34,644 nt of DNA from a virus, in the IMG/VR virus record IMGVR_UViG_3300036781_000264, positions 1-34,644 of that record; one strand, written 5' to 3'. Positions within the stretch are counted from its first letter, which is position 1, and each line of letters starts with the position of its first letter. A model generated the notes under the pieces. The model saw only the letters and a list, made by a program, of their open reading frames with translations. It was not told where the DNA came from and ran no database searches. A program made the translations under genes and the position numbers. Shown piece after piece: positions 15,720 through 24,873 of the stretch.

Positions 15720-18169
15720 TGCCCAACAGCGCTGCTGCCTTCTTGGCCGATACCGCGCCAGCGAAGACGGCTGCGCCCTCGGCACCTGGCGGCAAGCAGT
15801 CCGCAGCATCCTTCCTTCAGGATGTGGCGCCGCCCGCCGCCGCGCCCAAAGCCGACAAGGGCTTCAACCTGGGCGACGCCGCAATTGGCACTCTCGACGC
15901 TGGCATGGACAAATTCACCGGCTCGATGACCGGCGCGTTCCACCAGCTCAAAGACGACTGGATCAAGAGCCAAGGCGCTCTGGGTTCTCCCGAAGCGCTG
16001 AAGAAGTGGGGTCAGTCCGGGCTCTGGGATCGCCTGAAGCAGGGCTTCGATGCCCAGGTTGCGGCTGGCAAAGTACCACTCGATGCCTTCAACTTGGTGA
16101 TCTCTCCGCTGACCGGCGCCTTGCGCGCTGGCATCGCCGGTCCAGTCGCTGCTGGCGTCCATAAGGCTTTGCCCGGTTCCAAGGAAATGGAGCAGCAGGG
16201 CAAGCTGCCTTCAGCCGAAGAAGGCGTCATGGAGGGTCTGTCACTCGCCATGCCCGAAAAGGGTCCGGGTGGTGCCGCCATCCCGCCCGTCGCTGGTCCG
16301 AAGAAGCCGCAGTCCACCTTCGCGCACATCGTCAGCCGTCCCTTTCAGACCCCGGAAGAGTTTGCTCAGGGCTATGCCAAGCGCGCCCTGAACAAGGGTG
16401 GCGTCACCAAGGAAGCCGCCGTAGAGAAGGTCAGTAAGCCCGGCCAGACGATCTCCGACTTGGGTGATACCGCCATGGTGCAGGCCGGTGAACAGGCTGC
16501 GATGAGCGGCGAAGGCCGTCGCCTCGGCGCAGCCCTGCATTTCGATGACCGCCTTAAAGGCCGTCGCGCCCGTGTGGCTGAAGCCGTGAACAGCATGGTC
16601 ACCGACAAGAATATGTATGAGTTCCTGGGCGAGTTGGACCAGAACCGCAAGACGCACGCTGGCCCGCTCTATAAAGAAGCGTGGAAGGGCGGATCGACAG
16701 CGCCTCTGAAGTCGCACTTGGAAGGCGATTACGCCACCAACACGGAAGCCCATATGGCGGCTGTGAAGCGCGCCATGGAGCTGGACCAGGATAAGCCGCA
16801 TCCCGCCGTCGAGGCCGCCACCAAGGAGGCCAAGGAGGCGGAAGCCGCCCTGCAGCGTGCCAAGGATCGAGTGAATTTCGCGCAAAAAGCGACATGGGAT
16901 CATGCGGGAACGACAGTCAACGAGGGCGCCTGGAAGGCCCGTGAGGAAGCCCAGGCGAAGCACGACAGCGCCCAAGAGCATCTGAAGGTTGTCACAGAGT
17001 CCTCCATGCGGCGTCTCGCCGAAGATCGGGCGGCGGCAAAGAAGGCTGTCGAAGATGCTCATACCAAGCGCATGACGAGCCTGGAGCGGATGCAGCAGGC
17101 TCAGAACGACGAGCTGGAAGGCAAGAAGGGCGGCTTGTGGTCGCCGCGTCTGCAGCAGTTCCTCGATGATGACATTATGAAGCCCGGTATTTCGCGCGGC
17201 CTGGAAATTCAGCGCCTGGAAGCCCTGAAGGATGGCGAGCCCTTTGATCCGAAGGAGTTTGCAATCACAGGCGAAAAGGACGGCGAGCCCGTCGTCGGCA
17301 AGGTGCCGAACTTGCGTCTGCTTGATGCAGCCAAGCGCGGCTTGGACGCGATGATTGCCGACGAGCGTCATCCCCAGACGCATGAGCTGAGCCAGCGCGG
17401 CGGCGCCATCGAAGGCGTTCGCAAGGAGTTCGTGAAACATCTCGATGAACTAACAGCGGATAATCCCGCCTACAAAGCAGCGCGAGCTGCCTGGGCAGGC
17501 CCGTCGCAGGTGATGGACTCGGTGCGCGAAGGCATGAAATTCGCCAAGCAGGCGCCGGAAGAGATCAAGAAGGCAATGGCTGGTCTCTCGGAACACGAGA
17601 AGGAGGGCCGTAAGATCGGCGTCGCGCGCTACATCGCCGATGAAGTGTCGGACCCCGCTGGCGCCCTTCGCATGGCCAAAAAGATCGTCAATGACGACTA
17701 TTTCCAGCGCCAGCTCAAGGCCGAGCTGGGCGAAGAGATGTTCGCCAACATGCATGAAATGGCTGAGCGCGAAGTCGAGTGGCAGGAGCGCGGTTCCCAA
17801 GTCATGGGCGGTTCCCAGACCGCGCGACGCAACGAAGCTGGCAAAGAGTTCGAAGAAATCGCGCCGATCCTGGATGATATGATCACCAGCGCCCGTCATG
17901 GCATGACCGGCATTGCTGCATCGGGGACGCGGCAGGTCAGCCGTGTGGTGACGAGCTGGATCGGCAACAAAATTCAAGGTCTGTCACAAGCCCGCCGTGA
18001 TGCGCTCGCCAAGCTGCTGTTCTCCACCGACAAGGAAGACAATCTGCGTGCGCTCGAACTTCTTTATGACGAAGGCCATGTTAGCGCGCCGAGCTATCCT
18101 AAGAGCAAGACGTTCATGCCACTCGCCGCTGCGGCTGGCGCAGATCAGCAGCAGGACCAACAGCAGTGA
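15719..18169 (+). CDS. Large ejection (internal virion) protein
   Basis: 816 residues. The N-terminus has a short duplicated motif (AAAFLADTAP and SAASFLQDVAP, residues 5-14 and 28-38). Residues about 120-150 are mildly hydrophobic. The centre, residues about 370-450, is a long coiled coil of Glu/Ala/Lys. The rest is helical and ends in a Gln-rich tail. Size and order match the largest internal virion protein of podoviruses, expected to enter the host with the DNA. I see no transglycosylase active-site motif, so a role in wall cutting is not supported. Confidence 0.6.
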   Translation: MPNSAAAFLADTAPAKTAAPSAPGGKQSAASFLQDVAPPAAAPKADKGFNLGDAAIGTLDAGMDKFTGSMTGAFHQLKDDWIKSQGALGSPEALKKWGQSGLWDRLKQGFDAQVAAGKVPLDAFNLVISPLTGALRAGIAGPVAAGVHKALPGSKEMEQQGKLPSAEEGVMEGLSLAMPEKGPGGAAIPPVAGPKKPQSTFAHIVSRPFQTPEEFAQGYAKRALNKGGVTKEAAVEKVSKPGQTISDLGDTAMVQAGEQAAMSGEGRRLGAALHFDDRLKGRRARVAEAVNSMVTDKNMYEFLGELDQNRKTHAGPLYKEAWKGGSTAPLKSHLEGDYATNTEAHMAAVKRAMELDQDKPHPAVEAATKEAKEAEAALQRAKDRVNFAQKATWDHAGTTVNEGAWKAREEAQAKHDSAQEHLKVVTESSMRRLAEDRAAAKKAVEDAHTKRMTSLERMQQAQNDELEGKKGGLWSPRLQQFLDDDIMKPGISRGLEIQRLEALKDGEPFDPKEFAITGEKDGEPVVGKVPNLRLLDAAKRGLDAMIADERHPQTHELSQRGGAIEGVRKEFVKHLDELTADNPAYKAARAAWAGPSQVMDSVREGMKFAKQAPEEIKKAMAGLSEHEKEGRKIGVARYIADEVSDPAGALRMAKKIVNDDYFQRQLKAELGEEMFANMHEMAEREVEWQERGSQVMGGSQTARRNEAGKEFEEIAPILDDMITSARHGMTGIAASGTRQVSRVVTSWIGNKIQGLSQARRDALAKLLFSTDKEDNLRALELLYDEGHVSAPSYPKSKTFMPLAAAAGADQQQDQQQ

Positions 18170-18492
18170 TTGAGAAGACATCCAAGACGCTCATGAACAA
18201 TCTGGACGCAGCTGCGTCCGCGTTGCTCAAGCGTCATTTCCCAGATCAGGTTCCCGAAGGTATGCCGGAGAGCGACCCGGAAATTCAGATCAAAGCATTC
18301 TCGGCAGTCGTGAACTATTACGGCCCGCGAACAAAACTCGGCGGCAAAGAAGAGGAGAATAAACGCAGTGATTTCGACCGACTCAAAGGACAACTCCATG
18401 GAAGTGGAAAGGCTCGCCGCCGTGCCGGTGCGCCCGAAAGTGGTGCAAATGGTGCCTCCAGCGCCGCAGTTGAGCCTGCCGGAAACGCCTGA
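18166..18492 (+). CDS. Small hypothetical soluble protein
   Basis: 108 residues from a GTG at 18166 overlapping the previous stop (GTGA). The N-terminal half is helical (KTLMNNLDAAASALLKRHF), the C-terminal third basic and disordered. It could be a small DNA-binding or terminase-small-type protein by size, but there is no motif to support this. Its last 95 bases overlap the membrane-protein gene in another frame. Confidence 0.5.
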   Translation: MIEKTSKTLMNNLDAAASALLKRHFPDQVPEGMPESDPEIQIKAFSAVVNYYGPRTKLGGKEEENKRSDFDRLKGQLHGSGKARRRAGAPESGANGASSAAVEPAGNA

Positions 18493-18748
18493 GACGCGTG
18501 TTGTCGCGCCAGTTATCATCCAGCGCGAAGAGGTGTCGGAAGTTCTCCTGGCAGCGTTCGCCGCGATGGGCTTCGCCATGTCGGCGCGGTTTCTTCTGTT
18601 CTTGAGCCTCCTGGGTGCCTTCGCTCTGGCAGTTATGGCCATGTTGGAGCCGACCAACCCAAAGCTGATCGTGCTGGGCATGTATGGGATTCTGACAACG
18701 CTTCCGCTGGTTGCTCTGGAAGTCGTCGCCAAGCGCGGAAAGGAATAA
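18398..18748 (+). CDS. Two-helix membrane protein (holin-like or virion membrane protein)
   Basis: 116 residues from the ATG at 18398, which has AAAGGA eight bases upstream; a GTG at 18368 without a good site would add ten residues. A Pro-rich N-terminal region of about 45 residues is followed by two hydrophobic stretches (about residues 50-82, AMSARFLLFLSLLGAFALAVM, and 90-108, LIVLGMYGILTTLPLVAL) and a short basic tail. Two helices of this size fit a holin, but a more typical holin-like gene lies at 24452 by the spanins. The start lies inside the preceding gene. Confidence 0.55.
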   Translation: MEVERLAAVPVRPKVVQMVPPAPQLSLPETPETRVVAPVIIQREEVSEVLLAAFAAMGFAMSARFLLFLSLLGAFALAVMAMLEPTNPKLIVLGMYGILTTLPLVALEVVAKRGKE

Positions 18749-18751
18749 TCC

Positions 18752-20179
18752 ATGGACTTGAAGACAGCCAAGGGTTTCGCGTTCCTGACGACTATGGGTC
18801 GGGTGACCACAAACGTGCCGCGCTTCTTCGCTGCAGCTAAGGCCACTGGCATGACTGTGCCGGGCTATTTGGTGGTTGACGAGGGTGATTACGCCAAGAA
18901 TGTCGTGGCCTATGACGCACTTGATCTGCCAGAAAACTGGACAATTCACACAGTGAAGGGCGGCTCCTGCGCCCAGGCCACCGAAGAAGCCTATAGCGAT
19001 CTGATGAAGCATGACACTGACTACGTGATCTGGCTCACGGACGATCTGGTGCCCGAGACAACGCAGTGGGATCAGCGAGTAGTCGAAGCCCTGAAGGGCT
19101 GGAACATGGTCAGCACCGATGATGGCTTCGATGCACCAAACAAATTCAACGGTGCCGTCGCTTGGAGTGGCGATCTGCTCCGAGCAGTCGGCTATCTATA
19201 CCCGGAAGGCTGCAGGCACTTCTATATCGATACGATGTGGGAGGAGATGGCCAAGCTCCTGAATAACTGGACTTGCCTGATGGATGTCATGGTTCGTCAT
19301 GTCCATCACACCCGCAATCCGGGCATTGCCGACAAGACCACGGATCACACCCGCAGTTTCTGGGATATTGATGAACCCGCGTTTATGCGGTGGAAAAACA
19401 ACGAGAAGCTTTCTGCGGCCAATCGCATCGGTCAGCTCATGCTGGACTATAAGGTCACCACACCGCTGCCTGATCTGAACGGTATCCGCCTGATGATCGC
19501 CACGCCTACCGGCAGCGGAAAATACGACCGCCAGTATATGGGCAGCATGTTCCAGACTTTCGAAATTCTTCGCCAGTGTGGTGCGCAGGTCAACTTCGCC
19601 GAAATCCCGTTCTGCTCCGATGTGGCGCTTGCTCGCGCTAAAATCTTCGGACAGTTCGTTCGCTCTGACTCCACCCATCTGCTGTCCATCGATGATGACA
19701 TGGGTTGGAACCCCCAGGATGTCGTGAAGCTGCTCGCTCACAAGCGAGACTTCGTGGCCGCAGCCGGGCCGCGTAAGGTTTTTCCGCCTTCGTTTGCCGT
19801 TCAAAACGTCACCGATCTCGGCCACCCGCTTCCGCTCACATTCGACACTGCTGGGCTGATCGAAGCGACTGACATTGGCGGCGCTTTCACCATGATCACG
19901 ATGGCCTGCGCACTTCGGGTCCGCGACGCCTACCCCGAACTGGCCTTTGCTGGTGATGATGGCCGTGTTGAATACGCGGTCTATAATCCGGTTGTGGTCG
20001 CCAGACGCTACAAGTCGGAAGACTTCGCCTTCTGTCATCGTTGGCGTGCGGTTGGCGGGAAGATTTACGTCGATCCATACATCTCTTTGCAGCACGTCGG
20101 CACGCACGTTTGGCAAGGTGACTGGATGAGCCACCTTATGGCGATGCCAGTTCAGCAGGACGCCGCCGTCGCCGCGTAA
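18752..20179 (+). CDS. Two-domain GT-A-type glycosyltransferase
   Basis: 475 residues. Two similar halves each look like a nucleotide-sugar glycosyltransferase of the GT-A fold. In the first (about 8-215), a strand ends in VIWLTDDLVPET with the Asp pair at 97-98, followed by an Asp at 160 (HFYIDTMW). In the second (about 244-460), LMIATPTGSGKYDRQYM opens the fold and HLLSIDDDMGWNP gives the acidic motif at 314-316, with DIGGAFTMI further on. The enzyme would move a sugar from a nucleotide donor to an unknown acceptor: a virion protein, DNA or host glycan. It has no membrane helix. Location among virion genes suggests modification of capsid or tail proteins. Confidence 0.7.
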   Translation: MDLKTAKGFAFLTTMGRVTTNVPRFFAAAKATGMTVPGYLVVDEGDYAKNVVAYDALDLPENWTIHTVKGGSCAQATEEAYSDLMKHDTDYVIWLTDDLVPETTQWDQRVVEALKGWNMVSTDDGFDAPNKFNGAVAWSGDLLRAVGYLYPEGCRHFYIDTMWEEMAKLLNNWTCLMDVMVRHVHHTRNPGIADKTTDHTRSFWDIDEPAFMRWKNNEKLSAANRIGQLMLDYKVTTPLPDLNGIRLMIATPTGSGKYDRQYMGSMFQTFEILRQCGAQVNFAEIPFCSDVALARAKIFGQFVRSDSTHLLSIDDDMGWNPQDVVKLLAHKRDFVAAAGPRKVFPPSFAVQNVTDLGHPLPLTFDTAGLIEATDIGGAFTMITMACALRVRDAYPELAFAGDDGRVEYAVYNPVVVARRYKSEDFAFCHRWRAVGGKIYVDPYISLQHVGTHVWQGDWMSHLMAMPVQQDAAVAA

Positions 20180-20208
20180 TCGGCATCCAACCATTAAGGA
20201 TTATTGAA

Positions 20209-20856
20209 ATGAAACTCGTCGGAGCTGGCGATCAGCACAAGCGCGACTTCACGTATTGGGCTGACGGCAGCATTGCGTCCATCACGTTGCCACAGCTCGT
20301 ACTGCCCGAACACACCTCTCGTTCCTCGCTGTTTTTCCAAAACACGTCGTCAGCGATCATGTGGATTGGCATGGGTAGCGCCCGCGCGACCTGCTCGCTC
20401 ACGAGTGGTGTTGTCACTTCGGTGACGATCACAAATGGTGGTTTCAATTTCACAAAGCCCCCGATTGTCCATTTCCTCGGCGGCGCCGTCGCCCCGGCCT
20501 TCGGGCAGCATCCGGCGAACACGTCATATGTCGGTGCCGCAGGTCCAGGCTTTCCGTCTCCCCAAAGCCCGGCCAGGGGCCGTGCAGTGCTCACGGGCAG
20601 CGCTGTCACGAGCGTCGCCATCGACAACGGCGGTTCGAGCTACGTCGCCACGCCTTATGTCTTCATGCAGAACAGCGATCTCGATCCCAACGGTTGCTTC
20701 GATCCTTCCGCAACGCAGTCGGGCGTCGCTGGTTCCGGCTTTCAGCTCTATCCCGGTCAGTCGATGACATGGAACGGCACCGTCATGACCACGGATGCAC
20801 TTGCCGTCTTTTGCGCAACCCTGAACTCGACCTTCTCCTGCGGGTGGACCACATGA
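20209..20856 (+). CDS. Tail-associated protein with two NGGSGY-type repeats
   Basis: 215 residues with AAGGA about eight bases upstream. It shares the beta unit found at 6056-7156 and 8262-11096: TITNGGFNFTKPPIV and AIDNGGSSYVATPYV. The C-terminal part (YPGQSMTWNG and after) resembles small tail or capsid-decoration beta proteins. Its last four bases overlap the next start (ATGA). Function unknown beyond a probable place in the virion. Confidence 0.55.
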   Translation: MKLVGAGDQHKRDFTYWADGSIASITLPQLVLPEHTSRSSLFFQNTSSAIMWIGMGSARATCSLTSGVVTSVTITNGGFNFTKPPIVHFLGGAVAPAFGQHPANTSYVGAAGPGFPSPQSPARGRAVLTGSAVTSVAIDNGGSSYVATPYVFMQNSDLDPNGCFDPSATQSGVAGSGFQLYPGQSMTWNGTVMTTDALAVFCATLNSTFSCGWTT

Positions 20857-21743
20857 TCAAACGCGTTCTTCTTTCTGCCTCCCTCTTGGTGGCAACTCCT
20901 GCGCTCGCCCAGCAGGGCGGTGGCGTTGTCGTCTTCCCGCCGATCACAGCAGGGCATTGTGCATCCTGGCGCTCGCTGAACATCTTGCAGGACGCTGGCG
21001 CAGCGTGCGGCAGCGGTTCTGGAACGGTCACTTCTGTCACGGGCACCGCCAATCAGATCAGTGTCGCGAATGGCACGACAACGCCGGTAGTGTCCGTCCC
21101 CACGACGTTCATCGCTCCCGGCACTTTGGCCGCGACAAGCGGCGCGTTCGGAGGCGCCACCATTGGCACCGACGCCCTCGGGGTGACTGGGACAGCAACG
21201 ATCAGTGGGGCGGTTTCTGTGGCGAGCCTCAATGCCGCCACAGGTCGCTTGCGTGCGCAAGGATCGACCGCTTTTGCTACCGGCGCCGGAATTGAGATTT
21301 TGTACTCTGCCGGTCTTGGTCAGATTTTTTCCTTCGACCATGCAGCAAGCTATCTCGACACTGGTATTTACGGCTCGACTGCTGGCACCGGGCTTCGGAT
21401 CGGGATCAACGGAATTGACATGTCCTTCTTTACTCCGAACCGTCATTGGGAGGACACGCAGTCCACGCCGACCGTGACTTCAGGTGCAGTCGATTGTGGG
21501 ACGACCCCCGCAATCGCAGGCACCGATAACGAAGGTCGAGTAACCGTGGGTTCGAGCACGAACGGTGGCAAATGCACTGTCTCCTTCGCTCGCGCTTGGA
21601 CAAACCCTCCGATTTGCATGGTCGCAGATGAAACCACCGGAGTGCTGGTTAGACCGGCGAATGTGACAACCGGAAAAGTAGAAATCACAGGGGTTATCGT
21701 GGCGGGCGACAAGCTGACGTTCCTTTGCCGTGGTTATCAGTAA
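20853..21743 (+). CDS. Tail-fibre-like protein with apparent Sec signal peptide
   Basis: 296 residues from the ATG at 20853; the frame is open upstream but the extra part lies in the previous gene. Residues 1-20 form a textbook signal peptide (MIKRVLLSASLLVATPALA then QQGG). The following GTVTSVTGTANQISVANGT and repeats of VTGTATISGAVSV-type are common in tail fibres. The C-terminal 85 residues (DCGTTPAIAGTDNEG...CRGYQ) have three Cys and form a likely beta domain. A signal peptide on a virion protein is unexpected; it may instead be a secreted or surface protein. Confidence 0.6.
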   Translation: MIKRVLLSASLLVATPALAQQGGGVVVFPPITAGHCASWRSLNILQDAGAACGSGSGTVTSVTGTANQISVANGTTTPVVSVPTTFIAPGTLAATSGAFGGATIGTDALGVTGTATISGAVSVASLNAATGRLRAQGSTAFATGAGIEILYSAGLGQIFSFDHAASYLDTGIYGSTAGTGLRIGINGIDMSFFTPNRHWEDTQSTPTVTSGAVDCGTTPAIAGTDNEGRVTVGSSTNGGKCTVSFARAWTNPPICMVADETTGVLVRPANVTTGKVEITGVIVAGDKLTFLCRGYQ

Positions 21744-21861
21744 GAAATTCGAGGCCATCAGCCTACCGGCCAATCTCAAGGACGCCGCAGAAATAATTCG
21801 CGCGTCAGACGCCGATCAAAGATTGATCTAGGCAAAACTCCCAGACCTACGAGGATTAAAT

Positions 21862-22431
21862 ATGTCCGCTCCACAACTCGCCGCCCAAATCCAGGGGCAG
21901 GCGTCGGTCAGTGCTGACAACCTGAACACATATGAACAGACGTGCGACAACCTCAGTCAGCTCGCTGCATTTGTCGGGTTGCCTGGAATACAGGTCTTTG
22001 TTCGCGGCTTCAGTGTTCCGGGAGACGGCGGTCAAGGCGTGTTCTACTGGGCGGTCGGCAATTATACAAACGACGGCGTGAACACCATTGTTCCTTCGGG
22101 TGCCGCATCTGGTGCTTGGCTGCGACTTTATTTGAATGCAGTCGTACCGATCTCGTCACTCGTCACGGTGAGCGGAACAACAATTCAGAAGGGCCAGTGG
22201 TTCGTTCCAATCGACAACACCACCGGAGCGGCATTCACGATCAATATGCCGCTCGCCCCTGCAAACGGTGAAACTCACACCATCAAAGACTGGCTTGGTA
22301 ACGCAAGCACACACACCATCACAATCTTTGGGAATGGTTCTCCCATCGATGGTGCCACAAGCTTTGTGATGGATCGCGATTATCAGTCAGTGAGTCTGAC
22401 GTATGCCTTCGGCAAGTGGGGCGTCTGGTAA
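21862..22431 (+). CDS. Tail fibre/tailspike accessory protein
   Basis: 189 residues with GAGGA before the ATG. The segment VFVRGFSVPGDGGQGVFYWA and then SGAWLRLY match the beta structure that begins many phage tailspike proteins. The C-terminal half (PIDNTTGAAFTINMPLAP...HTITIFGNGSPIDG) is beta-rich and resembles a short tail-tip domain. It ends directly where the spike gene starts, with no gap. It could link the spike to the tail or help its trimer form. Confidence 0.6.
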   Translation: MSAPQLAAQIQGQASVSADNLNTYEQTCDNLSQLAAFVGLPGIQVFVRGFSVPGDGGQGVFYWAVGNYTNDGVNTIVPSGAASGAWLRLYLNAVVPISSLVTVSGTTIQKGQWFVPIDNTTGAAFTINMPLAPANGETHTIKDWLGNASTHTITIFGNGSPIDGATSFVMDRDYQSVSLTYAFGKWGVW

Positions 22432-24435
22432 ATGTCTTATAATCCTTACAGCATCGTCCAGCCACGTTTCACGCCGCTGGCGAAGCCATATCCATCCGTT
22501 AGCTGGGTTACGCCGGGGGCGTTCGGCGCGGTTGGTGATGGTGTTACGGACGACACCGCCGCCATCCAAGCGGCGATCTCCTTGGGCTATAGCATCGACT
22601 TCGGATCAAATACCTATCGAATCGCGACTGGCCCTCTCGTCTTTGATCAACCGGACGTTTATTATTTTTGTCAATCTGCAACACTTTTGTTTGATGGCAC
22701 CACGGGACGAACCCGTCTTGCGGACATCACGGCGTCTGGCGTTACATTCGACGGCAACTTTATTTTCGACGGCAATAACAAGCAGGTTTATGGCTCGCTC
22801 GTTGCTCTTTGGGCGAACGTCAAAAATTGCACGATGTACGGCCCGACGTTCCAAAACATCATGGGTACGCACGTTAGCGCAGTCCAGGATACCGCTTCCA
22901 ATTGTCAATACGGTCTCTCGATCAATCCGTATGGCTGTTCGAATTTTGCGCTCATCTCGCCTCGTTTCATCAGCATTCACAATGATAACTCTGGTGTGAA
23001 TGTCTCCCCTCTTGAGGGCGGCGGCTTTTGCGGTGGCATTTTCTTCTACCCCGAGACGTTCCCCGGACCTATTCCAACCACAGATAATGCGAGTGATCCA
23101 TCCAGCGGTACAATTGTTGGCCTATATATGGAAAACATCTCCACGATTTTGCTCAATGGTCTTGGCCGCAATGACCAGATCAACCTGCAAGATGCAGATG
23201 GCATTCGGAGTGTTGGCGAATATACGACTGGGATTTCGCGCCTCCCAGTGACAATCCATGGGGTGGAATGCCGCAATGTTGCAAAGCGTTGCGTTAAAAT
23301 CTCTGGCACCAATGAGATGAAAATTTTTGGCGTCACCGTCTACGCAGGCGCAGACATGCAGTATCAAATGGTTACTGCGATGAAGCTGGACGGCTATTAT
23401 ACCGAGCTGGTTGGATTTAACGCTTATGCCACATCTGGCATGCCTATCCGTCAAATCATCCAGACGCATGACGCGAATTTTGTCTCCGTCAGGGATGCCC
23501 ATGCGAACTTCTGTGAAGTCTTTTGGGACTTTGCACCGTCAAACCCAAGCGGTGAATTGGTAGGCTACTATCTCTCCCACATCACCTGCGACAGCGTTTC
23601 AGATACGGGTCTGGCGACTAGCACATCCATCAACGCAATTACACAGTGTACGATTGACACTCTGTATCTCGTGGCGGCGGCTGGGACGCACGGCATCAAT
23701 GCACTCTCGTTTGTTGGCTCTTCTGGAAAGACTAATATCGACATTTATAATGCCAGAATCATTGGCGGTGACATTCGACTTGCCGGAAGTGGCTGGTCCT
23801 TGAGCGGCTATCAAGAAATCAATGACGCTAATTATGCTGGTAATACTCCAACCGCTGCGCTGCTCGGTATCGGTGATACGCCGGGGGCAAGTCACAATGA
23901 AAGCCTCCTTCATGACTTCACGCTGAACGTCGTGGCACTGCCAGACGGCTATTTCAGCGTCTCGCGTCCCAACGCTGTGGCAATCAGTGGCGATCACGTA
24001 ACCATTCAAAACACGTCCTGGACATGGCCCACCGGGTTGACGATCAGTTTCTTCTGGTTGACGGCCTATGGCTTCGATCAAACCATCGATGACTTCCGTT
24101 GGTTTGGCGTCGGCGGTGTGAAGTTGGCCGATGGCTTCAGCGGCGCGTTCGGGCCTTATACCGGTCTCCGTTATAACAACATGGCCCGACTGGTAACCGC
24201 CAACGGCGGAGCCAATGCAGAATTTCTTTGGCTCTACGCTGGACAGAATGGCGTCGTCACAAATACTGATGACATCATGACGAACACAGCGGGCGTCATC
24301 AGTGTGCAAGGCGGAAGCGCGGGCGGTAAAACCTACGCTTGGATTATCAATGGACTGACTTATGTCGCCGCAGGCGGACCTGTTTCAGGTCCAAGCGTGG
24401 CCCTCGCCAAAGTGATCAACGACCAAACTTACTAA
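22432..24435 (+). CDS. Beta-helix tailspike, likely polysaccharide depolymerase
   Basis: 667 residues. Residues about 30-50 carry the pectate-lyase-superfamily opening motif (FGAVGDGVTDDTAAIQAAI), which marks a right-handed beta helix. A long run of short beta coils with Asn, Gly and Asp follows (about 60-450), then a C-terminal domain (DFRWFGVGGVKLADG and after) that may aid trimerisation or binding. Such spikes bind and cut a host surface polysaccharide. Catalytic residues cannot be picked from sequence alone. Codon use is less GC-rich than in the capsid genes, which fits recent exchange, common for receptor-binding genes. Confidence 0.75.
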   Translation: MSYNPYSIVQPRFTPLAKPYPSVSWVTPGAFGAVGDGVTDDTAAIQAAISLGYSIDFGSNTYRIATGPLVFDQPDVYYFCQSATLLFDGTTGRTRLADITASGVTFDGNFIFDGNNKQVYGSLVALWANVKNCTMYGPTFQNIMGTHVSAVQDTASNCQYGLSINPYGCSNFALISPRFISIHNDNSGVNVSPLEGGGFCGGIFFYPETFPGPIPTTDNASDPSSGTIVGLYMENISTILLNGLGRNDQINLQDADGIRSVGEYTTGISRLPVTIHGVECRNVAKRCVKISGTNEMKIFGVTVYAGADMQYQMVTAMKLDGYYTELVGFNAYATSGMPIRQIIQTHDANFVSVRDAHANFCEVFWDFAPSNPSGELVGYYLSHITCDSVSDTGLATSTSINAITQCTIDTLYLVAAAGTHGINALSFVGSSGKTNIDIYNARIIGGDIRLAGSGWSLSGYQEINDANYAGNTPTAALLGIGDTPGASHNESLLHDFTLNVVALPDGYFSVSRPNAVAISGDHVTIQNTSWTWPTGLTISFFWLTAYGFDQTIDDFRWFGVGGVKLADGFSGAFGPYTGLRYNNMARLVTANGGANAEFLWLYAGQNGVVTNTDDIMTNTAGVISVQGGSAGGKTYAWIINGLTYVAAGGPVSGPSVALAKVINDQTY

Positions 24436-24451
24436 CAATAAGGAGATTTCA

Positions 24452-24634
24452 ATGTTTCAGGGCTGGAAAACTCTCATCTTCTCGGCTGCGGTGGCGCTTG
24501 TTGGCGTTGCTCAGGCTGCTGACTGGACGAACCTGCTTGGCTCGGCCAACGCCGGTTACGCCATTACCGCCATTGGCGTGATCGGCGCCGTGCTGCGCCT
24601 GTTCACCAACACGCCGGTCGGCACCAAGTCGTAA
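24452..24634 (+). CDS. Holin-like two-helix protein
   Basis: 60 residues with AAGGAG six bases upstream. Two hydrophobic stretches (about residues 7-22, TLIFSAAVALVGVAQA, and 33-51, AGYAITAIGVIGAVLRLF) with a short basic end. This small class of membrane protein is usual just before spanins and is often called a holin, which would form the lysis hole. The GWKTLIFSAAVAL start and FTNTPVG end match such phage proteins from memory. The stop overlaps the spanin start by one base. Confidence 0.6.
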   Translation: MFQGWKTLIFSAAVALVGVAQAADWTNLLGSANAGYAITAIGVIGAVLRLFTNTPVGTKS

Positions 24635-24873
24635 TGAGCTGGATCGCTTTCGTCACCACCTGCATCTCTATCGTTTCTGCAATCGTGTCTTATCTAAAAG
24701 ATCAGCAGGCAATAGAGTCGGGGGTGGCGGAAGCCGTAGCCGCTCACCTGCAGGGGGCGTTGGATGAACTCAAGAACGCCAACAAAGCGCGCTCTGACGT
24801 GGATGCTCGGACTTCTGGTCCCGATGCTACTGAACGGTTGCGCGACGATCCCGCCAACCTCTATCGCGACTGA
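24634..24873 (+). CDS. Inner-membrane spanin (Rz-like)
   Basis: 79 residues. An N-terminal membrane helix (about residues 3-21, WIAFVTTCISIVSAIVSYL) is followed by a charged helical part (QQAIESGVAEAVAAHLQGALDEL) and a tail (DATERLRDD). This is the build of an Rz protein, which is anchored in the inner membrane and spans the periplasm to meet its outer-membrane partner. The partner gene starts inside this one in another frame, the classic overlapping Rz/Rz1 arrangement. Confidence 0.7.
   Translation: MSWIAFVTTCISIVSAIVSYLKDQQAIESGVAEAVAAHLQGALDELKNANKARSDVDARTSGPDATERLRDDPANLYRD

Noticed and set aside
21730-21831. Possible 33-residue gene after the signal-peptide fibre gene
   Set aside because: GTG start with no ribosome-binding site and overlap with the previous gene; not strong enough to call.
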